NCBI GenBank assembly: GCA_016934455.1
Contig: JAFGSX010000444.1
Span: 1-44,016, forward strand
DNA: 44,016 nt
Source: Deltaproteobacteria bacterium
GTDB lineage: Bacteria > Myxococcota > JACRCW01 > JAFGSX01
Reading direction: 5' to 3'
Below are positions 26,544-34,203 of this stretch, in pieces. The translations under genes and the position numbers were made by a program. The notes under the pieces were generated by a model that worked only from the letters and a program-made list of their open reading frames with translations, was not told the origin of the DNA and made no database searches. How positions within the stretch are numbered: position 1 is the first letter of the stretch; each line of letters starts with the position of its first letter.

Positions 26544-28514
26544 TCACCTGGAGCCGGGGTCCCCGCCCTCCTCGGCCCAGAACCGCCACTGCCAGCGGCC
26601 GGCGCTGCAGCCGTCGCTGCCGGTGGTGTCGAGCAGCCCGATCTCGAGCCGCACGTCGTCCGGCCAGCGCTCGAAGAAACTGCGGTCCTCGGGCATCAGC
26701 CTGAAGTCGCGGTCCAGGGTGGGACCGAACGAGGCGCGAAACAACCCCAGCTCGCGGTCGCCGCGCATGGCGTGGGCGAACAGGGTGAAACCGAGCTCGA
26801 AGGGCTGCGCCAGCCGCACCACGAAGGCGCGCGGCGCGCCCTCGGCCTGCGCCCGGGTTTCCAGCTCGACGGTGACCGCTCCGCCGTCGGCGTCGCCCAG
26901 GATCAGCGCGCCGCGATCGCTCTCCCGCGCGCGCAGGAAGCGAGCCATCTGCAGCGCGTGGAACCGCGTGTCGGCCCTGGCGATGGCCTGGCGCTGCGCC
27001 GCGATCGCGGCGTCGAACTCGCCCAGCCGGTAGCGGGCCGTCGCCATGCCGTCCCAGAGCGCGCCGTTGTCGGGGTCGATGGCGATCGCCTTCTCGGTCG
27101 CCTGCACCGCCAGCGCCAGTTGCTCCTCGCTGGCATCGAGCGACGTGATGTAGCTCCAGGCCAGCGCGTAGAGCGCGCCGGCCGAGGTGCGCGGGCTCTC
27201 CACCACCGCCGTCGCCACCAGCAGCTCGTCGCCCCGGTCGCCCCTCGCGGCGCGCTGCAGCGAGGTGGCCAGGCCGACCGCGAACAGCAGCGCCAGCGCC
27301 GCCGCCGCGACCCGCGCCGGCCAGCTCGAGCGCGCCGCGAGCTGCAGCACCCGCGTCGAGCGGTACAGCGCCAGGGTGACCAGCGCGCCCGCGCCAAAGC
27401 CGCCCAAATGGGCCGCCACGTCGATCTGCGGCACCAGCAGCGGCAGCGCGGCGTTGATGCCCAGGATCAGCAGCCACCACTGCGGCGACTGGCGAAAGCC
27501 GCCTGGCAGCTCGCCGCGAAAACGCAGGTTGACCACCGCCAGCGCGCCCAGCAGCCCGAACATGGCGGTCGAGGCGCCGACCGAGTAGGCGGCCTGCGCC
27601 GCCAGCGCCGAGGCGACGGCGCCGCCCAGCGCCGACACCAGGAACAGAAGCAGAAACCGGGCGTGGCCCATCAGGCGCTCGAGCAGCAGGCCGAGCACCA
27701 GCAGCGCCAGCGCGTTCATGTACAGGTGCAGGAAACCGGCGTGCAGGAAATTGGCGCTCGCCAGCCGGTACCACTGCCCGCTGGCCACCAGCGACGGCGC
27801 GTTGGCGCCGACCAGCACCAGCCCGAACAGCCGATCCGGGCCGACCAGCGCCTGCTGCAGCGCGTACACGACCAGGATCACCAGCACCATGGCCACGGTG
27901 ACCAGCGGCTTGCGCCGCAGCGCCTCGTGCGAGATGCGGGCCCGGCGCGCCATCTGCCCGAGCAGCTCCGGGCCGTCCGGCAGGTCGGCGATGCGGCGCC
28001 GCACCTCGCGCACGAAGAACGCGATCGCGTCCTCCTCCTCGAACGCCTGCACCGGATAGACGAACAGGTGGCGCGGCGTGCCGACGAACAGGTGGCCGCG
28101 CTGCGATCGGCCGCGCAGGTCGATCGAGAGGATGTCGCGGTAGGCGACCGGGATCACGCGCGTCGAGTCGGCGCTGCGCGGCAGCATCGCGTACTGCGGG
28201 TGAAAGACGACGGCCGGCAGCATCCGCGGTCGGGTCAACAGGCGGTAGGGAATGGCGATCAGCAGCGGCGCCAGCAGCAGGGCTCCGAGCAGCAGCAGCC
28301 TCGGCGCGGCCCAGTCCGCGCGCGGGTTGGAGAGCTCCGAGAACAGCACCGCGGCCCAGACCACGGCCGCTCCCGCGAGAAAGGCGGTCATCCCCATGGT
28401 CCAGAAGGGAGGCCGCCTCAGCAGCAGCAGCGGCGCCGACTGCGGCCTGATCTCGGGCGGCGGCGCCCCGGCGGCCGGCGGCAGCGCGGTTTCGGACTTG
28501 GTATCGTCGCCCAT
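26544..28514 (-). CDS. Rhomboid-family intramembrane serine protease with extended N- and C-terminal regions
   Basis: 656 residues. An N-terminal region of about 200 residues contains two hydrophobic segments (FLAGAAVVWAAVLFSEL and LLLLGALLLAPLLIAI) and a PH-like stretch. The rhomboid core follows: HAGFLHLYMNALALLVLG (His-x3... Asn motif of helix 2), Ser315 in GASTAMFGLLG and His369 in DVAAHLGGFGAG, the Ser-His dyad. After the last helix comes a soluble part with TPR-like helices (AIAIDPDNGALWDGMATARYRLGEFDAAI) and a C-terminal beta-rich segment. It cleaves membrane proteins in or near the bilayer; the substrate is unknown. The ATG at 28514 follows GGAG. It is the first minus-strand gene downstream of the three small unknown genes, 172 bases away. 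Confidence 0.88.
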   Translation of the reverse strand: MGDDTKSETALPPAAGAPPPEIRPQSAPLLLLRRPPFWTMGMTAFLAGAAVVWAAVLFSELSNPRADWAAPRLLLLGALLLAPLLIAIPYRLLTRPRMLPAVVFHPQYAMLPRSADSTRVIPVAYRDILSIDLRGRSQRGHLFVGTPRHLFVYPVQAFEEEDAIAFFVREVRRRIADLPDGPELLGQMARRARISHEALRRKPLVTVAMVLVILVVYALQQALVGPDRLFGLVLVGANAPSLVASGQWYRLASANFLHAGFLHLYMNALALLVLGLLLERLMGHARFLLLFLVSALGGAVASALAAQAAYSVGASTAMFGLLGALAVVNLRFRGELPGGFRQSPQWWLLILGINAALPLLVPQIDVAAHLGGFGAGALVTLALYRSTRVLQLAARSSWPARVAAAALALLFAVGLATSLQRAARGDRGDELLVATAVVESPRTSAGALYALAWSYITSLDASEEQLALAVQATEKAIAIDPDNGALWDGMATARYRLGEFDAAIAAQRQAIARADTRFHALQMARFLRARESDRGALILGDADGGAVTVELETRAQAEGAPRAFVVRLAQPFELGFTLFAHAMRGDRELGLFRASFGPTLDRDFRLMPEDRSFFERWPDDVRLEIGLLDTTGSDGCSAGRWQWRFWAEEGGDPGSR

Positions 28515-28673
28515 CCCACTCCGCCCGCTGCAGGCCCGTTTTCTACAGAGTCTCCAGACGCGGCCCCGGTTCCACCTGCAGATCATCGCGGATCTGGCCG
28601 GCCTGCTGCAACCGCGCCGCGGTCGGAGCAGATCCGTGCACTGCGGTCTGATAAAGCGGACAGCGCGGCCGCG

Positions 28674-28687
28674 GCAGCGGGCGCTGC
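28674..28687 (-). other. GC hairpin at the end of the 86-residue gene
   Basis: GCAGCG-GG-CGCTGC inverted repeat overlapping the stop codon of the gene at 28687. No T run follows closely, so termination is uncertain. The rest of the 172-base gap to the rhomboid start shows nothing I can name. Confidence 0.25.
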
Positions 28688-28947
28688 TACTTGGCTTCCT
28701 TCTGCGCCTGCTGGGCGACCAGCACCTTCATCTCATCCGAGGTGTAGGGCTTGCCGCGCAGCGCCTCCAGGTACCAGACAAACGACTGCTGGGCGAGCGC
28801 GCGATAGAAGTCCTCGCGGTCTTGGAGGGTGGCGTTCTTGTCCTCGCGGATCTTTTTGTAGATGGCCTTGGCCTTGTTCTCGTCGTTGCCGACGCTCCCA
28901 AGCTCCTCGAGCCAACGGGAGACCCGCGACTTGGATAGCTCTGGCAT
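28687..28947 (-). CDS. Unrecognised small helical protein (86 aa)
   Basis: Not recognised. Highly charged and helical: ELSKSRVSRWLEELGSV, then KAKAIYKKIREDKNATLQDREDF, then SFVWYLEALRGKPYTSDEMKV and a Gln/Lys-rich tail. No signal peptide, no membrane segment and no Cys. The ATG at 28947 lies nine bases after the Gly/Tyr-rich gene's stop, so it is the last gene of a three-gene run. Codon use is like that of its neighbours (GC-rich third positions), supporting real coding. It could be an adaptor or chaperone for the two upstream products; that is a guess from position only. Confidence 0.72.
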   Translation of the reverse strand: MPELSKSRVSRWLEELGSVGNDENKAKAIYKKIREDKNATLQDREDFYRALAQQSFVWYLEALRGKPYTSDEMKVLVAQQAQKEAK

Positions 28948-28956
28948 GCCAGCGCC

Positions 28957-29271
28957 TCAGTACCAAGCCGTGTTGTTGGACCAGGCGATCTGGTCGTAGA
29001 AATTGTTGTAAGACATGTTGTACATGGCGTTCGAGAAGCCATATCCGGGGTAGCTGCTGCCCCAGGAGTTGCCCCAGCCGCCATAGCCGTAGCCGCCGCC
29101 CCAGGCGCCGTAGCAGCCGCCAAAGCCAAAGTTGCCGATCATGCGATCGGCGATGCCGGTGCCGACGCCGATACCGAAGTTGTCGGTCAGCGCCGCGGCC
29201 ATGCCGCCAGAGAATGAACCGGTCAACAGGTGCGCTGCGCCGCCCTTGAGAACCCTGCTCCAAAAGCTCAT
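28957..29271 (-). CDS. Gly/Tyr/Trp-rich small protein of unknown function (104 aa)
   Basis: Not recognised. The N-terminal part (MSFWSRVLKGGAAHLLTGSF, then GGMAAALTDNFGIGVGTGIA) is weakly hydrophobic and could be a membrane-active helix. From about residue 47 it is low-complexity, rich in Gly, Tyr, Trp, Ser and Asn (GFGGCYGAWGGGYGYGGWGN) and ends WSNNTAWY. Such aromatic-glycine composition resembles structural or aggregating surface proteins, and the GG before Met-Ala-Ala could also be read as a double-Gly leader, but no peptidase-transporter is nearby. A good GGAGG lies six bases before the ATG at 29271. Middle gene of a three-gene run. Confidence 0.68.
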   Translation of the reverse strand: MSFWSRVLKGGAAHLLTGSFSGGMAAALTDNFGIGVGTGIADRMIGNFGFGGCYGAWGGGYGYGGWGNSWGSSYPGYGFSNAMYNMSYNNFYDQIAWSNNTAWY

Positions 29272-29321
29272 CTCGCCCTCCTGCTGCTGCGCGCGGCCGC
29301 TCTGCGTCCGTCGCGCGTTTG

Positions 29322-29678
29322 CTACTTCTCCCGATCCTTCTTACCTGCGACGACCATGCCGAGCAGGTTGCCCTTGCCGGCACCGGTGAGAGGCAACTTG
29401 GAGGCCGGCTTGGCGCCGACCAGATCGGCCGCCTTTTTCTTGCCGTCCTTGACCATGGCGTCGCGATTGACCAGCGCCGCCTGCAGCCCGCCCTCGCCGG
29501 CAAAGCCGAAATCGAACGGATGCTGAAAAGCCCACTCGACGTAGGTGAACCAGTGCTCGGCCTCGAGCCCGAGCTCGCGCGCGATGAACATCTGGGTGTC
29601 GATCCAGGACCGCACCGCCCGCTGCTTCTCGGGCGGAAGCTGATCGAATCCCGCTCGCCACGCCTCGGCGTTGCCCAT
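29322..29678 (-). CDS. Unrecognised small soluble protein (118 aa)
   Basis: Not recognised. The N-terminal two thirds looks like a small helical domain with many aromatics: AWRAGFDQLPPEKQRAVRSW, then MFIARELGLEAEHWFTYVEW and FQHPFDFGFAGEGGLQAALV. The C-terminus is Lys/Gly-rich. No signal peptide, no Cys and no known motif. AGGAG nine bases before the ATG at 29678 supports the start. It leads the run 29678-28687; the 51-base gap to the next gene contains that gene's ribosome site. The upstream spacer is AT-rich and shared with the divergent YkgJ-type gene. Confidence 0.7.
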   Translation of the reverse strand: MGNAEAWRAGFDQLPPEKQRAVRSWIDTQMFIARELGLEAEHWFTYVEWAFQHPFDFGFAGEGGLQAALVNRDAMVKDGKKKAADLVGAKPASKLPLTGAGKGNLLGMVVAGKKDREK

Positions 29679-29824
29679 CTCGTCGACTCCTGCCCGGCGC
29701 GCCCTGATCGCGCGCCAGCGCAGCTCACATTATTTATCTAGCAGCTCCCAAATATGGCGCCTTTTTTTTCTAGCACGGATCGCGGCTGCAAGGCGACCCG
29801 TTGCCGGCCGGCAACCGTGGTATC

Positions 29825-30274
29825 ATGCGCGGCATGGTGAAACGGGGGACGGTCCTGGTCGACTGCGCGGCAGGCCAACGCATGGGCTGCGAGCTGCTGT
29901 GCTGCCGCCTGTTCGTGCCGCTCTCGCTCGAGGAGATGGCGGCCGGCCTGCAGACGCAGAGCCCGCTCTCCAACCTGCTGCGGCAGGAGCCGGACGGTTT
30001 CTGCTGCTACCTCGATCGCGCGACCCGGCGCTGCACCATCTGGCAGCGGCGGCCGCTGGTCTGCCGCCGCTACAACTGCAACGACGACCCCAAGCTGCAG
30101 GTGGTGCTGCGCGAGGGATTTACCAGCTTCGGCCGCCTGATCGAGCAGTCAAAGCTGATCCCGCGCGACCGGTGGCAGAGCATCCCGCTGCTCTCGCGAT
30201 CTCCCGCAGGCGAGGTCAAGCGCGGGCGGCGCCGGGCGAGCGGCCGGCGCACAAAAAAAACCCCGGCCGAGTGA
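29825..30274 (+). CDS. YkgJ-type Cys-cluster (putative Fe-S) protein
   Basis: 149 residues, cytosolic. Cysteines are arranged as C...GCELLCCRLF, then DGFCCYLDRATRRCTIWQRR and PLVCRRYNC, the pattern of the YkgJ/zinc- or iron-binding Cys-cluster family (CxxxCC...C...RPxxCR). Function of the family is unknown. A basic, low-complexity tail (GRRRASGRRTKKTPAE) ends in the terminator of the opposite-strand tRNA gene. Start choice is uncertain: ATG at 29825 or 29834 have no good ribosome site, and a TTG lies at 29801; 29825 was taken because it just precedes the conserved part. Confidence 0.82.
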   Translation: MRGMVKRGTVLVDCAAGQRMGCELLCCRLFVPLSLEEMAAGLQTQSPLSNLLRQEPDGFCCYLDRATRRCTIWQRRPLVCRRYNCNDDPKLQVVLREGFTSFGRLIEQSKLIPRDRWQSIPLLSRSPAGEVKRGRRRASGRRTKKTPAE

Positions 30275-30281
30275 CCGGGGT
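30253..30281 (-). terminator. Rho-independent terminator of tRNA-Lys
   Basis: Read on the minus strand, a stem ACCCCGG/CCGGGGT is followed at once by eight T (30260 down to 30253). It begins five bases after the encoded CCA of the tRNA. On the plus strand the same bases encode the last residues and stop of the YkgJ-type gene. Confidence 0.75.
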
Positions 30282-30285
30282 CATT

Positions 30286-30361
30286 TGGTGAGAGCGGGGG
30301 GAATCGAACCCACAACCTATGGATTAAGAGTCCATTGCTCTACCAGTTGAGCTACGCTCCC
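30286..30361 (-). tRNA. tRNA-Lys (anticodon CTT), CCA encoded
   Basis: Complete 76-base cloverleaf on the minus strand: acceptor GGGAGCG/CGCTCTC (one G-T), D stem GCTC/GAGC, anticodon stem ATGGA/TCCAT with loop CTCTTAA giving CTT, five-base variable loop, T loop TTCGATT, discriminator A and genomic CCA. The T stem GTGGG/CCCCC carries one T-C mismatch. It decodes AAG. Its promoter and terminator are both visible, so it is a single-gene unit. Confidence 0.95.
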
Positions 30362-30375
30362 ATCGAGAGGCGGGC

Positions 30376-30405
30376 ATCCTAAGAAGCCGCCGCCGCCGGT
30401 GTCAA
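30376..30405 (-). promoter_or_regulatory. Promoter of tRNA-Lys
   Basis: TTGACA, 18-base spacer, TAGGAT on the minus strand; predicted start about 8 bases before the mature 5' end of the tRNA. Confidence 0.65.
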
Positions 30406-30460
30406 GAGCAGAGATCGCCGAGCGGTGACGTCGACGACGCCGGCGCGCCGCCGCTGCGGG

Positions 30461-30489
30461 TTGTCCCCAAAGGCAACCTCTGGTATCGA
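30461..30489 (+). promoter_or_regulatory. Weak candidate promoter of the PEGA gene
   Basis: TTGTCC, 17 bases, TATCGA, about 22 bases before the GAGG ribosome site of the gene at 30519. Only the spacing is convincing. The remaining sequence from 30406 to 30460 is GC-rich and shows nothing I can name. Confidence 0.3.
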
Positions 30490-30518
30490 CGGGAAGATAA
30501 TCAAAATGAGGTGATGGC

Positions 30519-31952
30519 GTGTCCGGTCAGTCCAATCGCAACCTGGGAGCGCTGCTGCTGCTGCTGGCTGCACCGGCTGCCGCCCAGGACTCCAGGGGCA
30601 TCTCGATCGCCACCTTCGCGGTGGCCCGCGACAGCGCATCGGCGCAGCAGGCGGCGGTGACCGATTTTCTGGTGCGGCAGAGTTTTCAGCGCAATCCCCG
30701 CTACGCCGTGCTCGACGTCGAGGGTTTTCTGGCGACCGGTACGCCGATCCAGGCGCGCGACCAGATGCAGCGGGCGCTGGCCCAGCTCGACAAAGGCCGG
30801 CAGATGTACGACGCCTTCGAGCTCGATCCGGCGATCGCGACCCTGACCGACTCGGTCATCGCGTTCGAGCGCGGGGCGGCGGCCCTGACCGACATGGGGC
30901 CCTACGTGCGCGCGCTGCAACTGCTGGGCGCCACACACATGCTCAAGGCGGACAAGAAGAGCGCGCGCAACGCCTTCGAGCGCGCGCTGCTGGTCGACCC
31001 GGGCGCCACCCTGCAGGGCGGCGGCTACCCGCCGACCGTGCTCGAGGCCTACGACGCGGCGCGCGAGGCGGTCAAGGCGATCCCGCTGGCGAGCCTGTCG
31101 GTATATTCCAACCCGGCCGCGGCCGAGGTCTACATCGACGGCATCTTTCGCGGGGCCACTCCGCTCACCGTGCAGCGGTTGCCGGCGGGCCGGCACGTGG
31201 TGCGCGTCTACCGCGCCGGCTACCTCTCGTTTGGCAAGATCAGCGACCTGCTCGAGGGCACCGAGAGCACGCTGCAGGCGTCGCTCAAGCCGACCGCGCA
31301 GGCGGCGCAGTTCGAGGGCCTGCTGCGCCGCGCCGCCCCCGAGGCGGCGCAGGACGGCGCCGGCGCCGCGACCCAGGAGCTGGGGGCCTGGCTCAAGGTC
31401 GATCAGCTCCTGGTGGTGCAAGTAACCGCCTCGGGAAACGACGTCACGCTGCAGGCGGCGCACACCGATGCCGCCGGCGGCGCGCGCCTGCACGCGGCCA
31501 CGCGCACCTTCTCCTTCAGCTCGCAGCGCTATCGCTCCGACGTCGAGGAGTTCATCGTCGGCGAGTTCCGGCAGGCGCAGCTCGGCGTGACCCAGGGCAC
31601 CGGCACCGGCGACCAGGTCGGCACCAATTACGCGCCCAGGCGGCCGGACCGGCCGGTGCACCCCGGCTTCGTCTGGGGCGGCGTCTCGATCGGCGCCGGC
31701 GCGCTGTTCCTGCTGACCGGCATCGGCTTCACCATCCCGGCGGTCAACATCAACAACAAGCTGGCGCGGCTGCCTCAGATCGACGCCAACTCGGGCAAGC
31801 TGCGCTCCGAGGGACAGATCTACTTCGGCGTCGCGGTGGCCGGCTACGCGCTGACCGCGGCCACGGCCGTCGCGGCCGTGATCCTGTTCGCGATCGCGGG
31901 CACCGAGGAGGAGTCGGTCGAGACCATCCTCCAGACGCCGGGCGGACAATGA
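30519..31952 (+). CDS. PEGA-domain envelope protein
   Basis: 477 residues. A signal-like leader (LGALLLLLAAPAAAQ) is followed by a large region with helical repeats (AALTDMGPYVRALQLLGATH). A PEGA motif region is at about 190-255: LSVYSNPAAAEVYIDGIFRG, then TPLTVQRLPAGRHVVRVYRA. A segment resembling a penicillin-binding or receptor-type beta domain follows, then two C-terminal membrane helices (GGVSIGAGALFLLTGIGF and AVAGYALTAATAVAAVILF). PEGA domains occur in surface-layer-like and kinase-linked proteins; the function here is unknown. GTG at 30519 has GAGGTGAT upstream. It overlaps nothing and is followed by a lipoprotein gene seven bases downstream, likely co-transcribed. Confidence 0.82.
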   Translation: MSGQSNRNLGALLLLLAAPAAAQDSRGISIATFAVARDSASAQQAAVTDFLVRQSFQRNPRYAVLDVEGFLATGTPIQARDQMQRALAQLDKGRQMYDAFELDPAIATLTDSVIAFERGAAALTDMGPYVRALQLLGATHMLKADKKSARNAFERALLVDPGATLQGGGYPPTVLEAYDAAREAVKAIPLASLSVYSNPAAAEVYIDGIFRGATPLTVQRLPAGRHVVRVYRAGYLSFGKISDLLEGTESTLQASLKPTAQAAQFEGLLRRAAPEAAQDGAGAATQELGAWLKVDQLLVVQVTASGNDVTLQAAHTDAAGGARLHAATRTFSFSSQRYRSDVEEFIVGEFRQAQLGVTQGTGTGDQVGTNYAPRRPDRPVHPGFVWGGVSIGAGALFLLTGIGFTIPAVNINNKLARLPQIDANSGKLRSEGQIYFGVAVAGYALTAATAVAAVILFAIAGTEEESVETILQTPGGQ

Positions 31953-31959
31953 GGTGGTC

Positions 31960-32838
31960 ATGATGTGGAGATGTCTCGTCCTGTTGCCGACGCTCCTGGC
32001 GCTGTCGGGCTGCTATCTGTTCACCGACGAGGGTCGGCCGTGCGACCCGGCCGGCGTCTGCCTGCCGGGCTACACCTGCGTCAAGGGGCTGTGCCAGAAG
32101 GCGGCCTCCAAGCAGATCAACGAGGCGTGTCGGGCCACCGGCGAGTGCGTGGCCGGCGCCATCTGCGCCGACGCCTACTGCGACGACAGCGCCGGCGCCG
32201 CGTGCGAGACCGCCGCCGACTGCCAGCCCGACGGCGACAAGCGCTTCAACTGCTACGGCGGCCAGTGCGAGTGCAAGAAGGTCTGCCGGCCGGGCTGCAA
32301 CTTTCCGGACAACACGAGCTGCGCCTCGGGCCAGCTCTGCTGGTGGCAGGTGGAGCAGGAGGTCGGCTTCTGCCAGGAGGGCCACTGCGGCGTCCGCGGC
32401 GACGGCACCGTGGTCGGCAACTGCCTCGACAACGAGGTCTGCCTCGAGTTCAACGGCCCGGGCAGCGGCCTGTGCAACCCCAAGTGCCACATCCTAAACC
32501 AGAACACCGACTGCTCGCCGGGACCGCCGCCGCAGGGCATCCTCTGCTGCGCCAACGATCAGAACTGCGAGCACATCACCGAGCTGTGGGGCAACGTCCA
32601 GGAGGATCCGACCGGCGAGCTCGGGATCTGCTTCGACAGCGGCACCGGGACTCAGGGCGCCACCTGCAGCCCGGACCCGGCGCTCAACCTCTACTGCGTC
32701 AGGGGGCTGGTGTGCCACGTGGGGCACTGCGTCGAGTACTGCAACCTGGGAGGCGGGCGGCCGGAGTGCAACCCCGGATACAACTGCATCGCCTTCTCCA
32801 GTTCGGCGCCCCTGCAGTACGGTTACTGCCGGCAATAA
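31960..32838 (+). CDS. Cys-rich lipoprotein C
   Basis: 292 residues with leader MMWRCLVLLPTLLALSGC, a lipobox with Cys18. The mature protein holds many short Cys modules (CDPAGVCLPGYTCVKGLC, CRATGECVAGAICADAYC, CECKKVCRPGCN), the same style as the two lipoproteins at 6.8-9.8 kb but not a close copy. No enzymatic motif is seen. The ATG at 31960 was chosen for GAGG five bases upstream; GTG 31954 and ATG 31963 are alternatives. It directly follows the PEGA gene and probably shares its mRNA. Confidence 0.83.
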   Translation: MMWRCLVLLPTLLALSGCYLFTDEGRPCDPAGVCLPGYTCVKGLCQKAASKQINEACRATGECVAGAICADAYCDDSAGAACETAADCQPDGDKRFNCYGGQCECKKVCRPGCNFPDNTSCASGQLCWWQVEQEVGFCQEGHCGVRGDGTVVGNCLDNEVCLEFNGPGSGLCNPKCHILNQNTDCSPGPPPQGILCCANDQNCEHITELWGNVQEDPTGELGICFDSGTGTQGATCSPDPALNLYCVRGLVCHVGHCVEYCNLGGGRPECNPGYNCIAFSSSAPLQYGYCRQ

Positions 32839-32872
32839 CCCGGTCCCCTCCTCCGGATCAGGCGGACGAACG

Positions 32873-34162
32873 ATGGCCGACGCCGAGTACATCTACAACA
32901 AGTACCGCAGCGCCGACGACGAGCCGGGCGACGCCGCCTGGGCGGCCAGGCTCGGCAAGCGCGCGGTCTGGCTGCCCGACGAGGAGCTGACCAACGGCAA
33001 GCTCCACCAGCTCGAGCTCAAGCCGGAAGAACAGGTGCTGGTGCGGCTGCTGCGGTTGCCGCGGCGCTACTCCGAGGTCGAGGGCTGCGGCGCCATGCCG
33101 CCGGTCGACGTGCGGCGCTTTTTGCGAGCCCTGCACGCGGCCGATGTGCTCGAGACCCAGGAGCTGGAAAAGGCCCGGGCGCTGGTGCCGGTCGAGGTCA
33201 AGCGCGCCCGCGAGGCGCTCACGGGCGCTCCGGCCGAGACCGCGGCCGGGCCCAGACCGCGAGCCAGGCTGCGCGGCCAGGTCTACCGGCCGCCGATCGA
33301 CGGTCAGCCCGCCGCCGCGATGCCGGAACTATCGCGCCCAACGGCGACCAGCCGCGACGCCGGCGCGTCGCCGAGCAAACCGATCAGCGACGAGGATCGC
33401 GCCATCGAGCGCGAGATCAACGAGGCGTACAAGGCGCAGAAGAACGCCGACCACTTCCGGGTGATGGGGCTGGAGCGCGACGCCACCTCGGACGAGCTCA
33501 AGAAGGCCTACTTCGATCTCGCGCGGCGCTTTCACCCGGACCGCATCGCCGGCCACAACTTCGGCAACCCGGAGCAGGTGGCGGAGCGTTTCGAGCAGGT
33601 CTTTGCCCGCATCAGCGAGGCGTACCGCGTGCTGCAGGATCCGGATCAGCGCGCCGCCCACGTGGCCGAGATCGAGTCGGGCGCGCTGGCCGGGGCCGGC
33701 GGCAATCGCCAGCGCCGGCCCCAGGAGGCCTCGCTGCAGCACAAGAAGGGACTGGTCTTTTTGCACAAGAAAGAGCTCGATCAGGCGATCCGGATGTTCC
33801 AGATGGCGACCGATCTGGACCCGGTCGATCCCACCTACGGCACCTACCTGGCATGGGCGCGCTACCTCGACGAGCGCACGCCCAAGCTCGAGCGCGAGCA
33901 GCAGGCGCGCGAGGCGCTCGAGGCGCTGCTCAAGAAGACACCCAGCGCCGACACCGCCTACTTCCTGGGCATGGTGGTCAAGCTCTCGGGCAACGAGAAG
34001 ACGGCACTGCGATACTTCAGGCATGCGACGGAGCTCAACCCGTCGCACAACGATGCGCTGCGCGAGGTGCGGCTGGCCGAGCTGCGCGCCGAGCGCGCCC
34101 GCCAGGCCGATACCGGGCTCAGAAAAGAGGGCGGCCTGATCGACCGGTTGCTAAAGAGGTAG
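32873..34162 (+). CDS. J-domain protein with TPR-like C-terminus
   Basis: 429 residues, soluble. The N-terminal part (about 1-100) looks like a winged-helix or PATAN-associated fold (EEQVLVRLLRL...VRRFLRALHAADVLE). A linker rich in Arg/Pro is followed by a J domain at about 192-255 (DHFRVMGLERDATSDELKKA) with the His-Pro-Asp motif at residue 221, which would stimulate an Hsp70 partner. The C-terminal 150 residues hold TPR-like helices (LDQAIRMFQMATDLDPVDP and TAYFLGMVVKLSGNEKTALRY). Myxobacteria have several such J/TPR regulators. The ATG at 32873 follows AGGCGGA. It is 34 bases after the lipoprotein gene, so it may end the same transcription unit. Confidence 0.88.
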   Translation: MADAEYIYNKYRSADDEPGDAAWAARLGKRAVWLPDEELTNGKLHQLELKPEEQVLVRLLRLPRRYSEVEGCGAMPPVDVRRFLRALHAADVLETQELEKARALVPVEVKRAREALTGAPAETAAGPRPRARLRGQVYRPPIDGQPAAAMPELSRPTATSRDAGASPSKPISDEDRAIEREINEAYKAQKNADHFRVMGLERDATSDELKKAYFDLARRFHPDRIAGHNFGNPEQVAERFEQVFARISEAYRVLQDPDQRAAHVAEIESGALAGAGGNRQRRPQEASLQHKKGLVFLHKKELDQAIRMFQMATDLDPVDPTYGTYLAWARYLDERTPKLEREQQAREALEALLKKTPSADTAYFLGMVVKLSGNEKTALRYFRHATELNPSHNDALREVRLAELRAERARQADTGLRKEGGLIDRLLKR

Positions 34163-34170
34163 GGCTGCGG

Positions 34171-34188
34171 CCGGCGCGGGCGCGCCGG
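34171..34188. terminator. Candidate bidirectional hairpin between convergent genes
   Basis: A seven-base-pair stem CCGGCGC/GCGCCGG with loop GGGC in the 41-base gap after the J-domain gene. No T run on either strand, so the call is tentative. Confidence 0.35.
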
Positions 34189-34203
34189 GATCGGCGCCGG
34201 TGG

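Noticed and set aside
25440-29249. A 1269-codon open frame on the plus strand
   Set aside because: It runs antisense to DUF362, the rhomboid and small genes, is Arg/Gln/His-rich low-complexity, and has no motif; it is a shadow of high-GC third positions.
28957-29271. Class II bacteriocin precursor with double-Gly leader
   Set aside because: No peptidase-transporter, immunity or modification gene nearby, and the sequence before the GG lacks the usual leader pattern; kept only as a remote option.
28687-29678. Toxin-antitoxin module
   Set aside because: None of the three small proteins has a known toxin or antitoxin motif, and three genes with spaced ribosome sites do not fit the usual pair.
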